The translations under genes and the position numbers were made by a program. Positions 33,709 through 42,044 of a stretch of DNA of 64,000 nucleotides are shown piece by piece. How positions within the stretch are numbered: position 1 is the first letter of the stretch; each line of letters starts with the position of its first letter. Where the stretch lies: assembly GCA_900547035.1 (NCBI GenBank), contig URFM01000011.1, positions 1 through 64,000 of the forward strand, in the 5' to 3' direction. The stretch is from an uncultured Clostridium sp. (GTDB lineage Bacteria; Bacillota; Clostridia; Lachnospirales; Lachnospiraceae). The notes beneath the pieces are model-generated. The model was not told the DNA's origin, ran no database searches, and was given only the letters and a program-made list of their open reading frames with translations.

Positions 33709-34632
33709 TTAGAACAGAGCCACGACAGCTCCATTATATGTGGCGTCGATAAATTCCTTCACCTCATCGCTGCAAAGAGCCTGAACCAGCGCCTGAATCT
33801 TCTCGCTGTTCTCATCTCCGGACCTTACCGCCACTACATTGGCGTAGGTCTGCGCAGCAAGAGAGTCAGAAGTTTCCGCTGCCAGAGCCTCGGATACGTT
33901 CAGTCCCGCCTCCAGGGCATAATTTCCGTTAATGATGGCAATATCGCAGTCGTCCATGGTTCTGGGGATCATGGCCGCTTCCATCTCAACAATTTCAAGA
34001 TTTTTAGGATTCTCCTCAATATCGTTGGGCGTAGCTTCAAGTCCTGCCCCTTCCTTCAAAGTCAGCAGTCCCTGGTCCTGGAGCAGCAGAAGGGCTCTTG
34101 CCTCATTTGTGATATCATTGGGGACGAATACGGTAGCTCCGTCGGGAAGCTGGGACAGGTCCGTGGTCTTTCCCGCATAGATGCCAAAGGGCTCATAGTG
34201 AATCTCCCCGGCGCTTACCAGGTCGGTTCCGTTCTGCTCATTGTAGGATTCCAGGTACTGGATGTGCTGGAAGTAGTTGGCGTCCAGTTCTCCCTCCTCC
34301 AGGGCACGGTTGGGAAGCACATAGTCCGTAAATTCCTGAATCTGCAGGTCGTATCCTTGTTCTGCCAGAATGGGTTTTACTACCTCCAGAATCTCTGCGT
34401 GGGGTGCGGCAGTGGCACCTACAACCAGAGTCTCCAGTTCGCCGGAAGCAGCGGATTCTGCCTCGGAAACCTCGCTCTCAGCTCCTGCTGCCTCGGTCTC
34501 CTCTCCCGCAGCCTCAGTGCCCTCCATTGAGGCAGCCGTGGTCTGCTCCTGTGAGTTTCCGGAGCATCCTGCCAGTGCAGCGCAGGCTAAAGCCGCAGCC
34601 AGGGCAATGGTTCCCAGATTTTTCTTTTTCAT
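33709..34632 (-). CDS. metQ: Methionine ABC transporter substrate-binding lipoprotein
   Basis: A 307-residue NlpA/MetQ-family lipoprotein. Signal and lipobox are clear (ALACAALAGCS, Cys23), followed by an acidic Ser/Glu/Ala linker. The binding domain starts LVVGATAAPHAEIL and includes DYVLPNRALEEGELDANYFQHIQYLE, GEIHYEPFGIYAGKTTDLSQLPDGA and the late DDCDIAIINGNYALEAGL, all family signatures for binding L- or D-methionine. ATG 34632 has GAGGAGG upstream. It follows metN and metI; a 16-bp GC palindrome lies in the metI-metQ gap. Confidence 0.95.
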   Translation of the reverse strand: MKKKNLGTIALAAALACAALAGCSGNSQEQTTAASMEGTEAAGEETEAAGAESEVSEAESAASGELETLVVGATAAPHAEILEVVKPILAEQGYDLQIQEFTDYVLPNRALEEGELDANYFQHIQYLESYNEQNGTDLVSAGEIHYEPFGIYAGKTTDLSQLPDGATVFVPNDITNEARALLLLQDQGLLTLKEGAGLEATPNDIEENPKNLEIVEMEAAMIPRTMDDCDIAIINGNYALEAGLNVSEALAAETSDSLAAQTYANVVAVRSGDENSEKIQALVQALCSDEVKEFIDATYNGAVVALF

Positions 34633-34664
34633 AATTCTTGTCCTCCTCTTATTATGATTGTTTT

Positions 34665-34680
34665 GGGCGCGGCCGCGCCC
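34665..34680. repeat. 16-bp GC palindrome in the metI-metQ gap
   Basis: GGGCGCGGCCGCGCCC is a perfect 16-bp palindrome. In the metNIQ mRNA it would fold tightly upstream of the metQ ribosome-binding site and could protect or uncouple metQ expression. There is no T-run. Confidence 0.6.
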
Positions 34681-34717
34681 TGTATAATCAGCTTTGTATC
34701 CGGCCAGCAACCGGACC

Positions 34718-35383
34718 TCAGCGGATTCTCTTATCCGTTCCCTTGGACCAGTGCATAAATCCAATCTGAATCAGCTGGACAATAATCACCAGCAGCACTA
34801 CCGTGATCAGCATCATTTCTTCCTCATAGCGGTAGTAGCCATAACGGATGGCGATATCTCCCAATCCGCCGCCTCCGGCATAGCCGGCCATAGTGGAATA
34901 TCCAAGGATGGTGGTGATGGAAATGGCCGCTCCCACCAGCAGAGAGGGCTTAGCCTCCGGCAGCAATACCTTCCAGATAATCTGCATGGTTGAAGCTCCC
35001 ATAGACTTTGCCGCCTCGATCACCCCGGCGTTGACCTCCTTTAAGGAAGACTCCACCATACGGGCGATGTAGGGGGAAGCGGAGAGGACCAGCGGCACCA
35101 CAACCGCATTTGCGCCTGTCACCTTTCCCACAATCATCTTGGTCAGGGGCAGAATCATAATCAGCAAAATGATAAATGGAATGGACCGCAGCAGGTTAAT
35201 CACCAGACCCAATATCCGGTTAAAGGCGGGAACCGGCCGGATACCGTCCTTGTCCGTCACAATCAGAAGGATTCCCAGAGGAATTCCGATCAGATAGGAC
35301 AGGGCGGAGGATAAAGCCACCATGTAGAGGGTTTCAATAGTTCCATCTTTTAGCATTTCAATTGTAACCGCGTTCAGTTCCAT
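34718..35383 (-). CDS. metI: Methionine ABC transporter permease
   Basis: A 221-residue permease with five to six spans. VALSSALSYLIGIPLGILLIVTD near the start and EVNAGVIEAAKSMGASTMQIIWKVLLPEAKPSLL (about 133-166, the EAA loop contacting the ATPase) are MetI signatures, as is the later ITTILGYSTMAGYAGGGGLGDIAIRYGYYRY. It starts one base after metN ends. Partners are MetN (36412-35384) and MetQ. Confidence 0.95.
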   Translation of the reverse strand: MELNAVTIEMLKDGTIETLYMVALSSALSYLIGIPLGILLIVTDKDGIRPVPAFNRILGLVINLLRSIPFIILLIMILPLTKMIVGKVTGANAVVVPLVLSASPYIARMVESSLKEVNAGVIEAAKSMGASTMQIIWKVLLPEAKPSLLVGAAISITTILGYSTMAGYAGGGGLGDIAIRYGYYRYEEEMMLITVVLLVIIVQLIQIGFMHWSKGTDKRIR

Positions 35384-36412
35384 TTATCTCACCTCCTCAA
35401 AAGCTACTCCCGATGTTTTCAGGTAGTTGCGGACCCGGTTGGCGTCCACCTCATCCTCCGGAAGCTGAATCAGCATCTGGCCCATGGCCTTTCCCTCAAT
35501 ATCCCGGGTGTCAGCGTGCATGATGTTCACCGGCACCTTGCAGGCCAGAATCATATTGGCGATTACCGGCTCCGAGGACTCTCTCCCATCAAAGATGATG
35601 CGGATCTGTCCCGATTTTCCGAAATTGGCCCGCTGGGTATCTGCTTCGCCCAAAATCAATCTGCGTCCGATCTGGGACTTGGGTCCGGAGAAAATTTCCG
35701 ACACTTTTCCGAATTCCGCAATATGGCTCTGATCAATAATTGCTACCCGGTCGCAGATGGCCTCGATGACCGCCATCTCGTGGGTAATGACAATGACCGT
35801 AATTCCCATCTCCCGGTTAATCTGCTTTAACAGCGCCAGAATGGATTTTGTGGTATTTGGGTCCAGGGCGCTGGTGGCCTCGTCGCAGAGAAGCACCTTT
35901 GGATTGGTCGCCATTGCCCGGGCGATGGCAACCCTCTGCTTCTGACCTCCGGACAGCTGGGCCGGATAAGCCTTCACCCGTTCTTCCAGTCCCACCAGCT
36001 TCAAAAGCTCCAGGGCTCTCTTCTTCGCCTCAGCCTTGGAAACCCCCGCAATCTCCAGAGGGAAGCAGACATTCTGGAGAACATTTCTCTGCTCCAGAAG
36101 GTTGAACTGCTGAAAAATCATTCCCATAGACCGCCTTGCCAGACGCTTCTGTTTTTCTGTCATGGCCGACAGATTTTCTCCTTCAAAAAATACCCGTCCC
36201 GAAGTCGGCACTTCCAGATAGTTGATACAGCGCACCAGGGTACTCTTGCCCGCTCCGGAGAGGCCGATAATTCCAAAGATCTCTCCTTTAAAAATTTCCA
36301 GATTAATGTCATCCAGGGCAGTTACCAAACCATTGGCAGTTTTAAACTGCTTGCCCAGGCCTTCCAGCCGGATGATCGTCTCTCTGCCTTGTTCCTCCAT
36401 ACTCCCATCCAT
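35384..36412 (-). CDS. metN: Methionine ABC transporter ATPase
   Basis: A 342-residue ATPase: Walker A GLSGAGKST (about 53-61), Q-loop FQQFNLLEQRNVLQNV, signature LSGGQKQR, Walker B VLLCDEATSALDP, and H-loop VIVITHEM. The extra C-terminal NIL/ACT-like domain (about 260-342, with RIIFDGRESSEPVI) is the methionine-sensing domain that shuts down transport when cytoplasmic methionine is high. The start is uncertain: ATG 36412 abuts AAAGGA, and ATG 36400 is an alternative. First gene of metNIQ; leader region upstream. Confidence 0.95.
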   Translation of the reverse strand: MDGSMEEQGRETIIRLEGLGKQFKTANGLVTALDDINLEIFKGEIFGIIGLSGAGKSTLVRCINYLEVPTSGRVFFEGENLSAMTEKQKRLARRSMGMIFQQFNLLEQRNVLQNVCFPLEIAGVSKAEAKKRALELLKLVGLEERVKAYPAQLSGGQKQRVAIARAMATNPKVLLCDEATSALDPNTTKSILALLKQINREMGITVIVITHEMAVIEAICDRVAIIDQSHIAEFGKVSEIFSGPKSQIGRRLILGEADTQRANFGKSGQIRIIFDGRESSEPVIANMILACKVPVNIMHADTRDIEGKAMGQMLIQLPEDEVDANRVRNYLKTSGVAFEEVR

Positions 36413-36480
36413 TCCTTTCTTCGCTTTGTAAAATTGGCGGCTCGCGTAAGCGGCGTTAAGATCAGGCGCTAAGTGCTCGT

Positions 36481-36522
36481 AACAAAATAGGGCCGCATGT
36501 CTTGCTCAGACCTGCGACCCCT
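36481..36522 (-). terminator. Candidate attenuator hairpin between Met leader ORF and metN
   Basis: On the minus strand an AGGG..CGCA..GTCT arm pairs with AGAC..TGCG..CCCT across a GAGCA loop, and TATTTTGTT follows. It is 60 nt past the leader stop codon and 69 nt before metN. Downstream, TTAGCGCC, TTAACGCC and TTACGCG repeats (36435-36472) could be competing partners. A terminator here would make metNIQ expression conditional. Confidence 0.55.
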
Positions 36523-36582
36523 TATACCTTACGTAAAGCGACACCAATCAATTCTCAACAATCCATACAAAAGAAACTGCAT

Positions 36583-36675
36583 TCAGTTTTTGGCACACGG
36601 AAAAGAACGGCACATCAGCATGCACATGCCATTCATCATATCCATATTCATCTCCATGGCCTGAAACTGGTTCAT
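36583..36675 (-). CDS. Methionine-rich leader peptide of the metNIQ operon, 30 residues
   Basis: Reads MNQFQAMEMNMDMMNGMCML-MCRSFPCAKN with nine Met among 30 residues, seven of them between residues 9 and 21. CAGGAGG stands 7 nt before the ATG, which is a near-ideal translation start. It lies between a promoter (36701) and a terminator-like hairpin (36481-36522) ahead of metN. The arrangement is that of an amino-acid attenuator: ribosome stalling at Met codons when charged tRNA-Met is scarce would change the downstream fold. Whether the peptide itself has another role (Met/Cys-rich, possible metal binding) cannot be excluded. Confidence 0.7.
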   Translation of the reverse strand: MNQFQAMEMNMDMMNGMCMLMCRSFPCAKN

Positions 36676-36700
36676 GAATTTCCTCCTGTAATGGTTTTCT

Positions 36701-36730
36701 ATCATAGTGTATGACTAGGATTGACTGTAA
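36701..36730 (-). promoter_or_regulatory. Promoter of the Met leader-metNIQ transcript
   Basis: On the minus strand: TTACAG (36730-36725), 18-bp spacer, TATGAT (36706-36701). The -35 comes from the terminal bases of the long palindromic repeat at 36722. Confidence 0.5.
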
Positions 36731-36880
36731 CAGTTCAGGACGGCGGGGAAACGAGAGGAAGAGCAGACGTTAAGCTTGCTTATAAGCGTACTCTTCCTCC
36801 CGTTTTCACATCGGATGGACATCCGATGCTTCTTGTTCGGTCTTTGACCGGACAAGAAGATGAGCCGTCCTGAACAGTCA
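36722..36880. repeat. Long cruciform GGACGGC repeat element, copy in minus orientation
   Basis: Terminal arms TTCAGGACGGC and GCCGTCCTGAA enclose three hairpins: a long one with loop GCTTATAAGC, a CATCGGATG-GA-CATCCGATG hairpin, and CTTCTTGTTCGGT/ACCGGACAAGAAG. The same parts occur in reverse at 41841-41997. The long-stem arms differ between the copies (GAGGAAGAG here) but stay self-complementary. It lies between the metNIQ promoter and the dipeptidase gene. Confidence 0.9.
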
Positions 36881-36952
36881 CGATTTATCTTATCTAAGAA
36901 GATACACTACAATGAAAGGTTTGTCAAGTTCTTTATTTCTATTTTTCCAAAG

Positions 36953-38356
36953 TTAACTGCACAGCTCCACAATCACCTGTGCGAAAATCTTGGCGCTGGC
37001 AAGAAGCTCATCAATCACCGCAAATTCATCGGCTCCATGCATGTGGTTGTCCGTTCCCGGGAAAGCGGCGCCGAAGGCTACTCCGTGCTTCAGCCCGTGG
37101 ACATAAGTCCCGCCGCCGATGGCAAGGCAGCCTCCTTTCAGGCCGGTATACTCCTCGTAAACCCGGTTCAGTACCTTCACGAACTCAGAGTCCCCGTCCA
37201 CATGATGGGGCGGAATCATGGAATCGTTGCGCAGGGCAATGCCGTTCTCAGCCATCCGGTCTTTAATTACCTTCAGGGTGTTTTCCTCATTGGAGCAGAT
37301 GGGGCAGCGGCTGTCAAATACGCCTTCCAAATGCTGGTCGTCCACCGTCAGCATGCTGAAAGCCAAAGTCAAATCCCCGGAAAGTTCATCGGACCTGGAA
37401 ACCCCCAGAGCCTGTCCGCTGGTGTCTCCGTGAGGCATCAGCTTCTCCAGGGCTGCTGCCGCACGAACCTGCGGGCAGTCTGCCAGAGGCAGTCCCGCAA
37501 TCAGTTTCAGAAGGCCTGTCAGGGCATTTTTTCCTTCCTGAGGAGTGGATGCGTGGGCTCCCTCGCCCTGGGCCAGCACCAGGATTCCCTCCTGACGGAC
37601 GGAAAGAGCGAAATGGATTCCCGTCTCCTGCTCCACCTGACGCGCTTCCTTCTCGATCTCCTCGGCCTCCAGTCCCGCCAGAATGGCCTCCGCCTTTCCT
37701 GGAACTACATTGGCCTTAGTGCCGGAAGAAAAGCTTACCAGCTTAGGCAGTGCCTCCGAAGCCTCAAAGGAACTGTCAAAATGTCCCTCCAGGCGGCCTT
37801 TCTCAATATTGACTACCGGGAACTCACCGTCCGGTGAAAAGGTCATGGGGGCCTCTTTCTCCACATCGTAGTAATGTTCAATGTCAGAGCTGCCGCATTC
37901 CTCGTCCGTTCCCAGAATCAGACGCACATTTTTGGTCAGGGGAATCCCCAGATCCTTCACGCAGCGCATGGCGTAAAGGGCGGCTACCGCCGGCCCCTTG
38001 TCATCCGCCGTGCCTCTGCCGTAAAGCTTTCCATCCTTCTCCACCGGTTCAAAGGGCTCCGTCACCGTCCAGCCCTCTCCAGCCGGAACCACATCCAGAT
38101 GAGCCAGAATATCCAGCTGCGCCGGACCGTCATTCAGGTCCGCAGTTCCTACATAATTGTCGTAGTTGTTGACAGAAAAACCATACCGCTCCGCCATATC
38201 CAGAGCCGCATTCAGAGCCGCAAAGGCCCCTTCTCCGTAAGGTTTCCCGGCGCTGTAGGGCATTTTTTCACTGTTGATACGGCACAGGGCAGAAATATCC
38301 TCAATCATCTCCTGTCTGTGGCTGTCGATATAGGACTCAATTTTTTCTCGATACAT
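36953..38356 (-). CDS. M20-family dipeptidase (PepV/Sapep type)
   Basis: A 467-residue zinc/manganese dipeptidase. Metal-ligand motifs are LDILAHLDVVPAG (about 80-92), RGTADDKGPAVAALYA (bridging Asp) and LILGTDEECGSSD (catalytic Glu and Cys-adjacent region), with a late FAAAFPGTDNHMHGADEF metal His. The dimerisation lid occupies the middle third. It releases amino acids from dipeptides such as carnosine-like or Xaa-Met. It faces the metNIQ promoter across a repeat element. GGAGGAGAAG precedes the ATG. Confidence 0.92.
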   Translation of the reverse strand: MYREKIESYIDSHRQEMIEDISALCRINSEKMPYSAGKPYGEGAFAALNAALDMAERYGFSVNNYDNYVGTADLNDGPAQLDILAHLDVVPAGEGWTVTEPFEPVEKDGKLYGRGTADDKGPAVAALYAMRCVKDLGIPLTKNVRLILGTDEECGSSDIEHYYDVEKEAPMTFSPDGEFPVVNIEKGRLEGHFDSSFEASEALPKLVSFSSGTKANVVPGKAEAILAGLEAEEIEKEARQVEQETGIHFALSVRQEGILVLAQGEGAHASTPQEGKNALTGLLKLIAGLPLADCPQVRAAAALEKLMPHGDTSGQALGVSRSDELSGDLTLAFSMLTVDDQHLEGVFDSRCPICSNEENTLKVIKDRMAENGIALRNDSMIPPHHVDGDSEFVKVLNRVYEEYTGLKGGCLAIGGGTYVHGLKHGVAFGAAFPGTDNHMHGADEFAVIDELLASAKIFAQVIVELCS

Positions 38357-38373
38357 ATCCTTCTCCTCCAGTG

Positions 38374-38820
38374 CTATTTCATCATCTGAGCTAGAGTTTC
38401 ATTGACCACTTTGCCGTCAGCCTTTCCCTTTACCAAGGGCATCAGTACCTTCATGACCGCACCTTTATCCTTCGGGGAAGGGGTCTCGATTCCAAGCTTT
38501 GCCAGAACCTGGCCAATCACCTCTTTAATCTGCTCCACAGACATATCCTCAGGAGCGAATTCCTTATAAACGGCAATTCTGGCCGCCGCTTCGTCCCGGA
38601 TATCCTGCCGGTCCGCCGGCGCCAGATCGTAGGTTTCCTGGGTTTGCTTGATTTCCTTCTTTACAACGGCATTCTCCTCTGCCTCTGTCAGCTCCTCCCG
38701 CTTGTCAATCTGCGCATTTTTCAGCGCGGACAGCAGCATGGACAGGGAATCTTTCCGCTCCTTGTCTTTGGCTTTCATAGCCTCCACCATAGCGGCTCTT
38801 ACCTGGTCAATCTTGCTCAT
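38374..38820 (-). CDS. GatB/YqeY domain protein
   Basis: A 148-residue protein of the YqeY group, homologous to the tRNA-binding helical tail of GatB. RAAMVEAMKAKDKERKDSLSMLLSALKNAQIDKREEL and EQIKEVIGQVLAKLGIETPSPKDKGAVMKVLMPLVKGKADGKVVNETLAQMM are typical. It lies 17 bp upstream of the dipeptidase gene and downstream of prfC on the same strand, a translation-related cluster. Precise role unknown. Confidence 0.92.
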   Translation of the reverse strand: MSKIDQVRAAMVEAMKAKDKERKDSLSMLLSALKNAQIDKREELTEAEENAVVKKEIKQTQETYDLAPADRQDIRDEAAARIAVYKEFAPEDMSVEQIKEVIGQVLAKLGIETPSPKDKGAVMKVLMPLVKGKADGKVVNETLAQMMK

Positions 38821-38837
38821 CTTATTTATTCTCCTTT

Positions 38838-40442
38838 CTATGCTTTTCCGAATTCGGAGAGTTTCAGATCGGGATTGCGTTCCAGCACCATCCCGACACT
38901 CCAGCTGTTGATGAAGAGCAGCAAGGGATTTCCCTTCAGATCTTTGATCCGCTTCATATCGGATGTGCCCTGGATTCGGGCCACATCCACCTCCTGTGGA
39001 TTTTCCACCCAGCGGATGTACTCAAAGGGCAGCTTCTCCAAAGCTACCTCCACATTGTATTCATTTTTCAGGCGATAGGTGAGAACCTCAAACTGCAGCT
39101 CTCCTACCACGCCCACAATAATCTCCTCCATGCCGGTGTTAAATTCCTGGAAGATCTGGATGGCACCTTCCTGGGCGATCTGGTTCACGCCTTTGATAAA
39201 TTGTTTGCGCTTCATGGTGTCTACCTGGCGCACTCTGGCGAAATGCTCCGGGGCGAAGGTAGGGATTCCCTCAAACTCGAATTTTTCATTGGACTGGCAC
39301 AGGGTATCTCCAATGGAGAAAATACCCGGATCAAAAACGCCGATAATGTCCCCGGCGTAGGCCTCCTCCACAATCTTGCGGTCCTGGGCCATTAGCTGCT
39401 GGGGCTGGGTAAGCCGGATCTTCTTTCCTCCCTGCACATGGTTGACCTCCATGCCCGCCTCAAATTTTCCGGAGCAGATGCGCATAAAGGCAATCCGGTC
39501 CCGGTGAGCCTTGTTCATATTGGCCTGAATCTTAAAAACAAAGGCGGAAAAGTCCGGACGGAAGGGGTCAATTTCCCCATCCAGGGTCTTTCTGGGAAGG
39601 GGCGGGGTAGTCATTTTCAGGAAATGCTCCAGAAATGTCTCCACGCCGAAATTAGTCAGAGCGGAACCGAAAAATACGGGGGATAAATCTCCCCGCTGCA
39701 CCCGGTCCATGTCCAGCTCGTCGCTTGCTCCGTCCAAAAGCTCAATGTCGTCCCTTAACTGGCTGTGGAAGTCCTGTCCGATGACCGCATCCACATCCGT
39801 TCCCTCCAGCTCAAATTCCTGGCTGGCCACCTCTTTGGCTCCGCCCATAGCGGCGGTAAAGGTGGTTATCTTTCTGGTAAAGCGGTCGTAGACGCCCTTA
39901 AAGCTCTTTCCGCAGCCGATGGGCCAGTTGACGGGACAGGTGCGGATTCCCAGCACCTCCTCAATCTCGTCCAGCAACTCGTAAGGGTCTCTGGCCTCCC
40001 GGTCGAATTTGTTGATAAAGGTGAAAATCGGAATATGGCGCATAACACAGACCTTAAACAGCTTGATGGTCTGGGCCTCCACGCCCTTGGATCCGTCGAT
40101 TACCATGACCGCCGAGTCCGCCGCCATCAGCGTCCGGTAGGTGTCCTCGGAAAAGTCCTGGTGTCCCGGCGTGTCCAGAATATTGATGCAGTACCCCTCA
40201 TAATTAAACTGCATGGCCGAGGAGGTAACGGAGATTCCTCTCTCCTTCTCGATATCCATCCAGTCAGATACCGCGTGTTTCGCCGCCTTTCTGCCCTTTA
40301 CCGTTCCCGCCAGATTGATGGCTCCTCCGTAGAGGAGGAATTTCTCCGTCAGCGTCGTTTTTCCTGCGTCGGGGTGGGAAATGATGGCAAAGGTCCGGCG
40401 CTTCTTAATCTCTTCTATCATTTGTTCTGAGGTTTGTGGCAA
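38838..40442 (-). CDS. prfC: Peptide chain release factor 3
   Basis: A 534-residue GTPase that recycles RF1/RF2 from the ribosome. G motifs are SHPDAGKTTLTEKFL (about 18-32), LDTPGHQDFSEDTYRTL (about 84-100) and FINKFDREARDP. The segment GGAINLAGTVKGRKAAKHAVSDWM between G1 and G2 is RF3-specific. The start is TTG 40442 with GGGAGG 9 nt upstream. The usual length is about 530, so the gene is complete. Confidence 0.96.
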   Translation of the reverse strand: MPQTSEQMIEEIKKRRTFAIISHPDAGKTTLTEKFLLYGGAINLAGTVKGRKAAKHAVSDWMDIEKERGISVTSSAMQFNYEGYCINILDTPGHQDFSEDTYRTLMAADSAVMVIDGSKGVEAQTIKLFKVCVMRHIPIFTFINKFDREARDPYELLDEIEEVLGIRTCPVNWPIGCGKSFKGVYDRFTRKITTFTAAMGGAKEVASQEFELEGTDVDAVIGQDFHSQLRDDIELLDGASDELDMDRVQRGDLSPVFFGSALTNFGVETFLEHFLKMTTPPLPRKTLDGEIDPFRPDFSAFVFKIQANMNKAHRDRIAFMRICSGKFEAGMEVNHVQGGKKIRLTQPQQLMAQDRKIVEEAYAGDIIGVFDPGIFSIGDTLCQSNEKFEFEGIPTFAPEHFARVRQVDTMKRKQFIKGVNQIAQEGAIQIFQEFNTGMEEIIVGVVGELQFEVLTYRLKNEYNVEVALEKLPFEYIRWVENPQEVDVARIQGTSDMKRIKDLKGNPLLLFINSWSVGMVLERNPDLKLSEFGKA

Positions 40443-40524
40443 TGGTTATGTCCTCCCTGTTTGTTCTCACGAAAAGATGGACGCATGCGGCAAAATGCCA
40501 GAACGCCCACCTGGTCTGTCACGG

Positions 40525-40544
40525 TTCAGGGCGGCCCCTGAACT
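40525..40544. repeat. 20-bp hairpin, remnant of the GGACGGC repeat family
   Basis: GTTCAGGG-CGGC-CCCTGAAC, perfect 8-4-8, followed by TGTTA. The end sequence GTTCAGG...CCTGAAC(T)GTTA equals the termini of the long elements with the interior removed. It lies between prfC and coaBC. Confidence 0.65.
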
Positions 40545-40589
40545 GTTATTATTCTATTATGAACGGAATATAAAGTCAAGGCTGGCGTT

Positions 40590-41792
40590 TTATCCCCGAC
40601 TCATCTCCAAAATCCGGTCCAAAATCCGATGAGCCGCCTCATCCTTACTCATCAGGGGCAGCTCCCTGGTCTCGTCCCTGGTAATCATGGTGATTACATT
40701 GGTATCCCCGGCGAATCCGGCTCCTTCTACCTTCAGGTTGTTGGCGATTATCATGTCCACATGCTTTTTCTCCAATTTGGCTCTGGAATTTTCCAGAAGG
40801 TTCTCCGTCTCCATGGAAAATCCGCAGAGAATCTGTCCCGGCCGCCGGTTTTCTCCCAGCCATCCCAGTATATCCCTGGTCCTGGTCAAGGGGATGGACA
40901 TATCCCCTTCTTTCTTTTTAATCTTCTCCGTTCCCACTTGGGCAGGCCGGTAGTCGGCTACCGCGGCGGCTTTGATGATCACATCCTGCTCCCCGCATCT
41001 CTCGCTGACCGCTTCGAACATTTCCTGGGCACTCTCCACCGGAATCACCTTCGTAAACATAGGCGGCTGAATCTGCACCGGTCCGCTGACCAATGTCACC
41101 TCCGCCCCTCTCCTGGCAGCCGCCCTGGCAATGGCGTAGCCCATCTTGCCGCTGGAGTGGTTGGTAATAAAGCGCACCGGGTCGATGGCCTCCCTGGTGG
41201 GGCCTGCGGTCACCAGGATTTTCTTCCCCTTCAGGTCCTTTTCAAACCCGATTTCCTGGACGATATATTCAAAGAGCACCTCCGGTTCCGGCATTTTTCC
41301 CGCTCCCGTATCCCCGCAGGCAAGATACCCGCAGGACGGGGCGATTACCTCCATGCCGTACCGCCGGCAGATATCCAGATTATCCTGGAGAATGGGGTTT
41401 TCAAACATCCTGGTATTCATGGCCGGGGCCAGAATCTTTTTGCAGGTGCAGGCCATCACCGTGGTGGTCAGCATATCGTCGGCAATCCCGTGAGCAATCT
41501 TTCCGATTACATTGGCGGAGGCCGGAGCAATCATCACCACATCCGCGGCTTTTGCCAGGGCCACATGCTCCACGCTGAACTGAAAATTCCGGTCAAAGGT
41601 GTCCACCAGGCACTTGTTCCCCGTCAGAGTTTCAAAAGTGATGGGATTGATAAAGTTTACCGCGTTTTCCGTCATCAGCACATGGACGTTAGCTCCCTGC
41701 TTCACCAGCATGCTGGCCAGGGAGGCGATTTTATAGGCGGCGATGCTGCCCGTTACCCCCAGCGCCACGGTTTTTCCTTTTAAGATAGACAT
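40590..41792 (-). CDS. coaBC: Bifunctional phosphopantothenoylcysteine decarboxylase/synthetase
   Basis: A 400-residue coenzyme A biosynthesis enzyme. The N-terminal CoaC flavoprotein half has VALGVTGSIAAYKIASLASML, PAMNTRMFENPILQDNL and SCGYLACGDTGAGKMPEP (catalytic Cys). The CoaB half has ILVTAGPTREAIDPVRFITNHSSGKMGYAIA (about 193-222), KAAAVADYRPA and IKKKEGDMSIPLTRTRDIL. It adds cysteine to phosphopantothenate and decarboxylates the product. It is divergent from coaX, the pathway's first enzyme, across the repeat at 41841. Confidence 0.96.
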   Translation of the reverse strand: MSILKGKTVALGVTGSIAAYKIASLASMLVKQGANVHVLMTENAVNFINPITFETLTGNKCLVDTFDRNFQFSVEHVALAKAADVVMIAPASANVIGKIAHGIADDMLTTTVMACTCKKILAPAMNTRMFENPILQDNLDICRRYGMEVIAPSCGYLACGDTGAGKMPEPEVLFEYIVQEIGFEKDLKGKKILVTAGPTREAIDPVRFITNHSSGKMGYAIARAAARRGAEVTLVSGPVQIQPPMFTKVIPVESAQEMFEAVSERCGEQDVIIKAAAVADYRPAQVGTEKIKKKEGDMSIPLTRTRDILGWLGENRRPGQILCGFSMETENLLENSRAKLEKKHVDMIIANNLKVEGAGFAGDTNVITMITRDETRELPLMSKDEAAHRILDRILEMSRG

Positions 41793-41840
41793 AGGTTCCC
41801 TCCAAGTTGTATTTTCAGGTGTTCTGTGTTAGAATTTTCG

Positions 41841-41997
41841 TAATATAACTGTTCAGGACGGCTCATCTTCTTGTCCGGCCAAGGCCGGACAAGAAGCCTC
41901 GGATGTCCATCCGATGTGAAAACGAGGGCAAAAGCATGCTTATAAGCAAGCTTAACGCCTGTTTTTGCCCTCGTTTTCCCGCCGTCCTGAACTATTA
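41841..41997. repeat. Long cruciform GGACGGC repeat element, copy in plus orientation
   Basis: TAAT...GTTCAGGACGGC and GCCGTCCTGAAC...ATTA ends enclose CTTCTTGTCCGGCC-AA-GGCCGGACAAGAAG, CGGATGTCCATCCG and a long stem CGAGGGCAAAA/TTTTTGCCCTCG with loop GCTTATAAGCAAGCTTAACG. It is the inverse of the copy at 36722; loop and ends are conserved while the long stem has changed on both sides. It fills the coaBC-coaX gap. Confidence 0.9.
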
Positions 41998-42044
41998 CCT
42001 CTACTATACCACACTATTTTTTCATTGGAAAGGAGTTCCCTGGA

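Noticed and set aside
36413..36560. S-box, SMK-box or T-box riboswitch before metN
   Set aside because: I cannot find the conserved S-box core, the SMK stem or a T-box TGGNACC-like motif; the leader-ORF model fits better. A covariance search would decide.
40629..41783. 384-codon plus-strand frame
   Set aside because: It mirrors coaBC antisense in full; the coaBC motifs are unmistakable.
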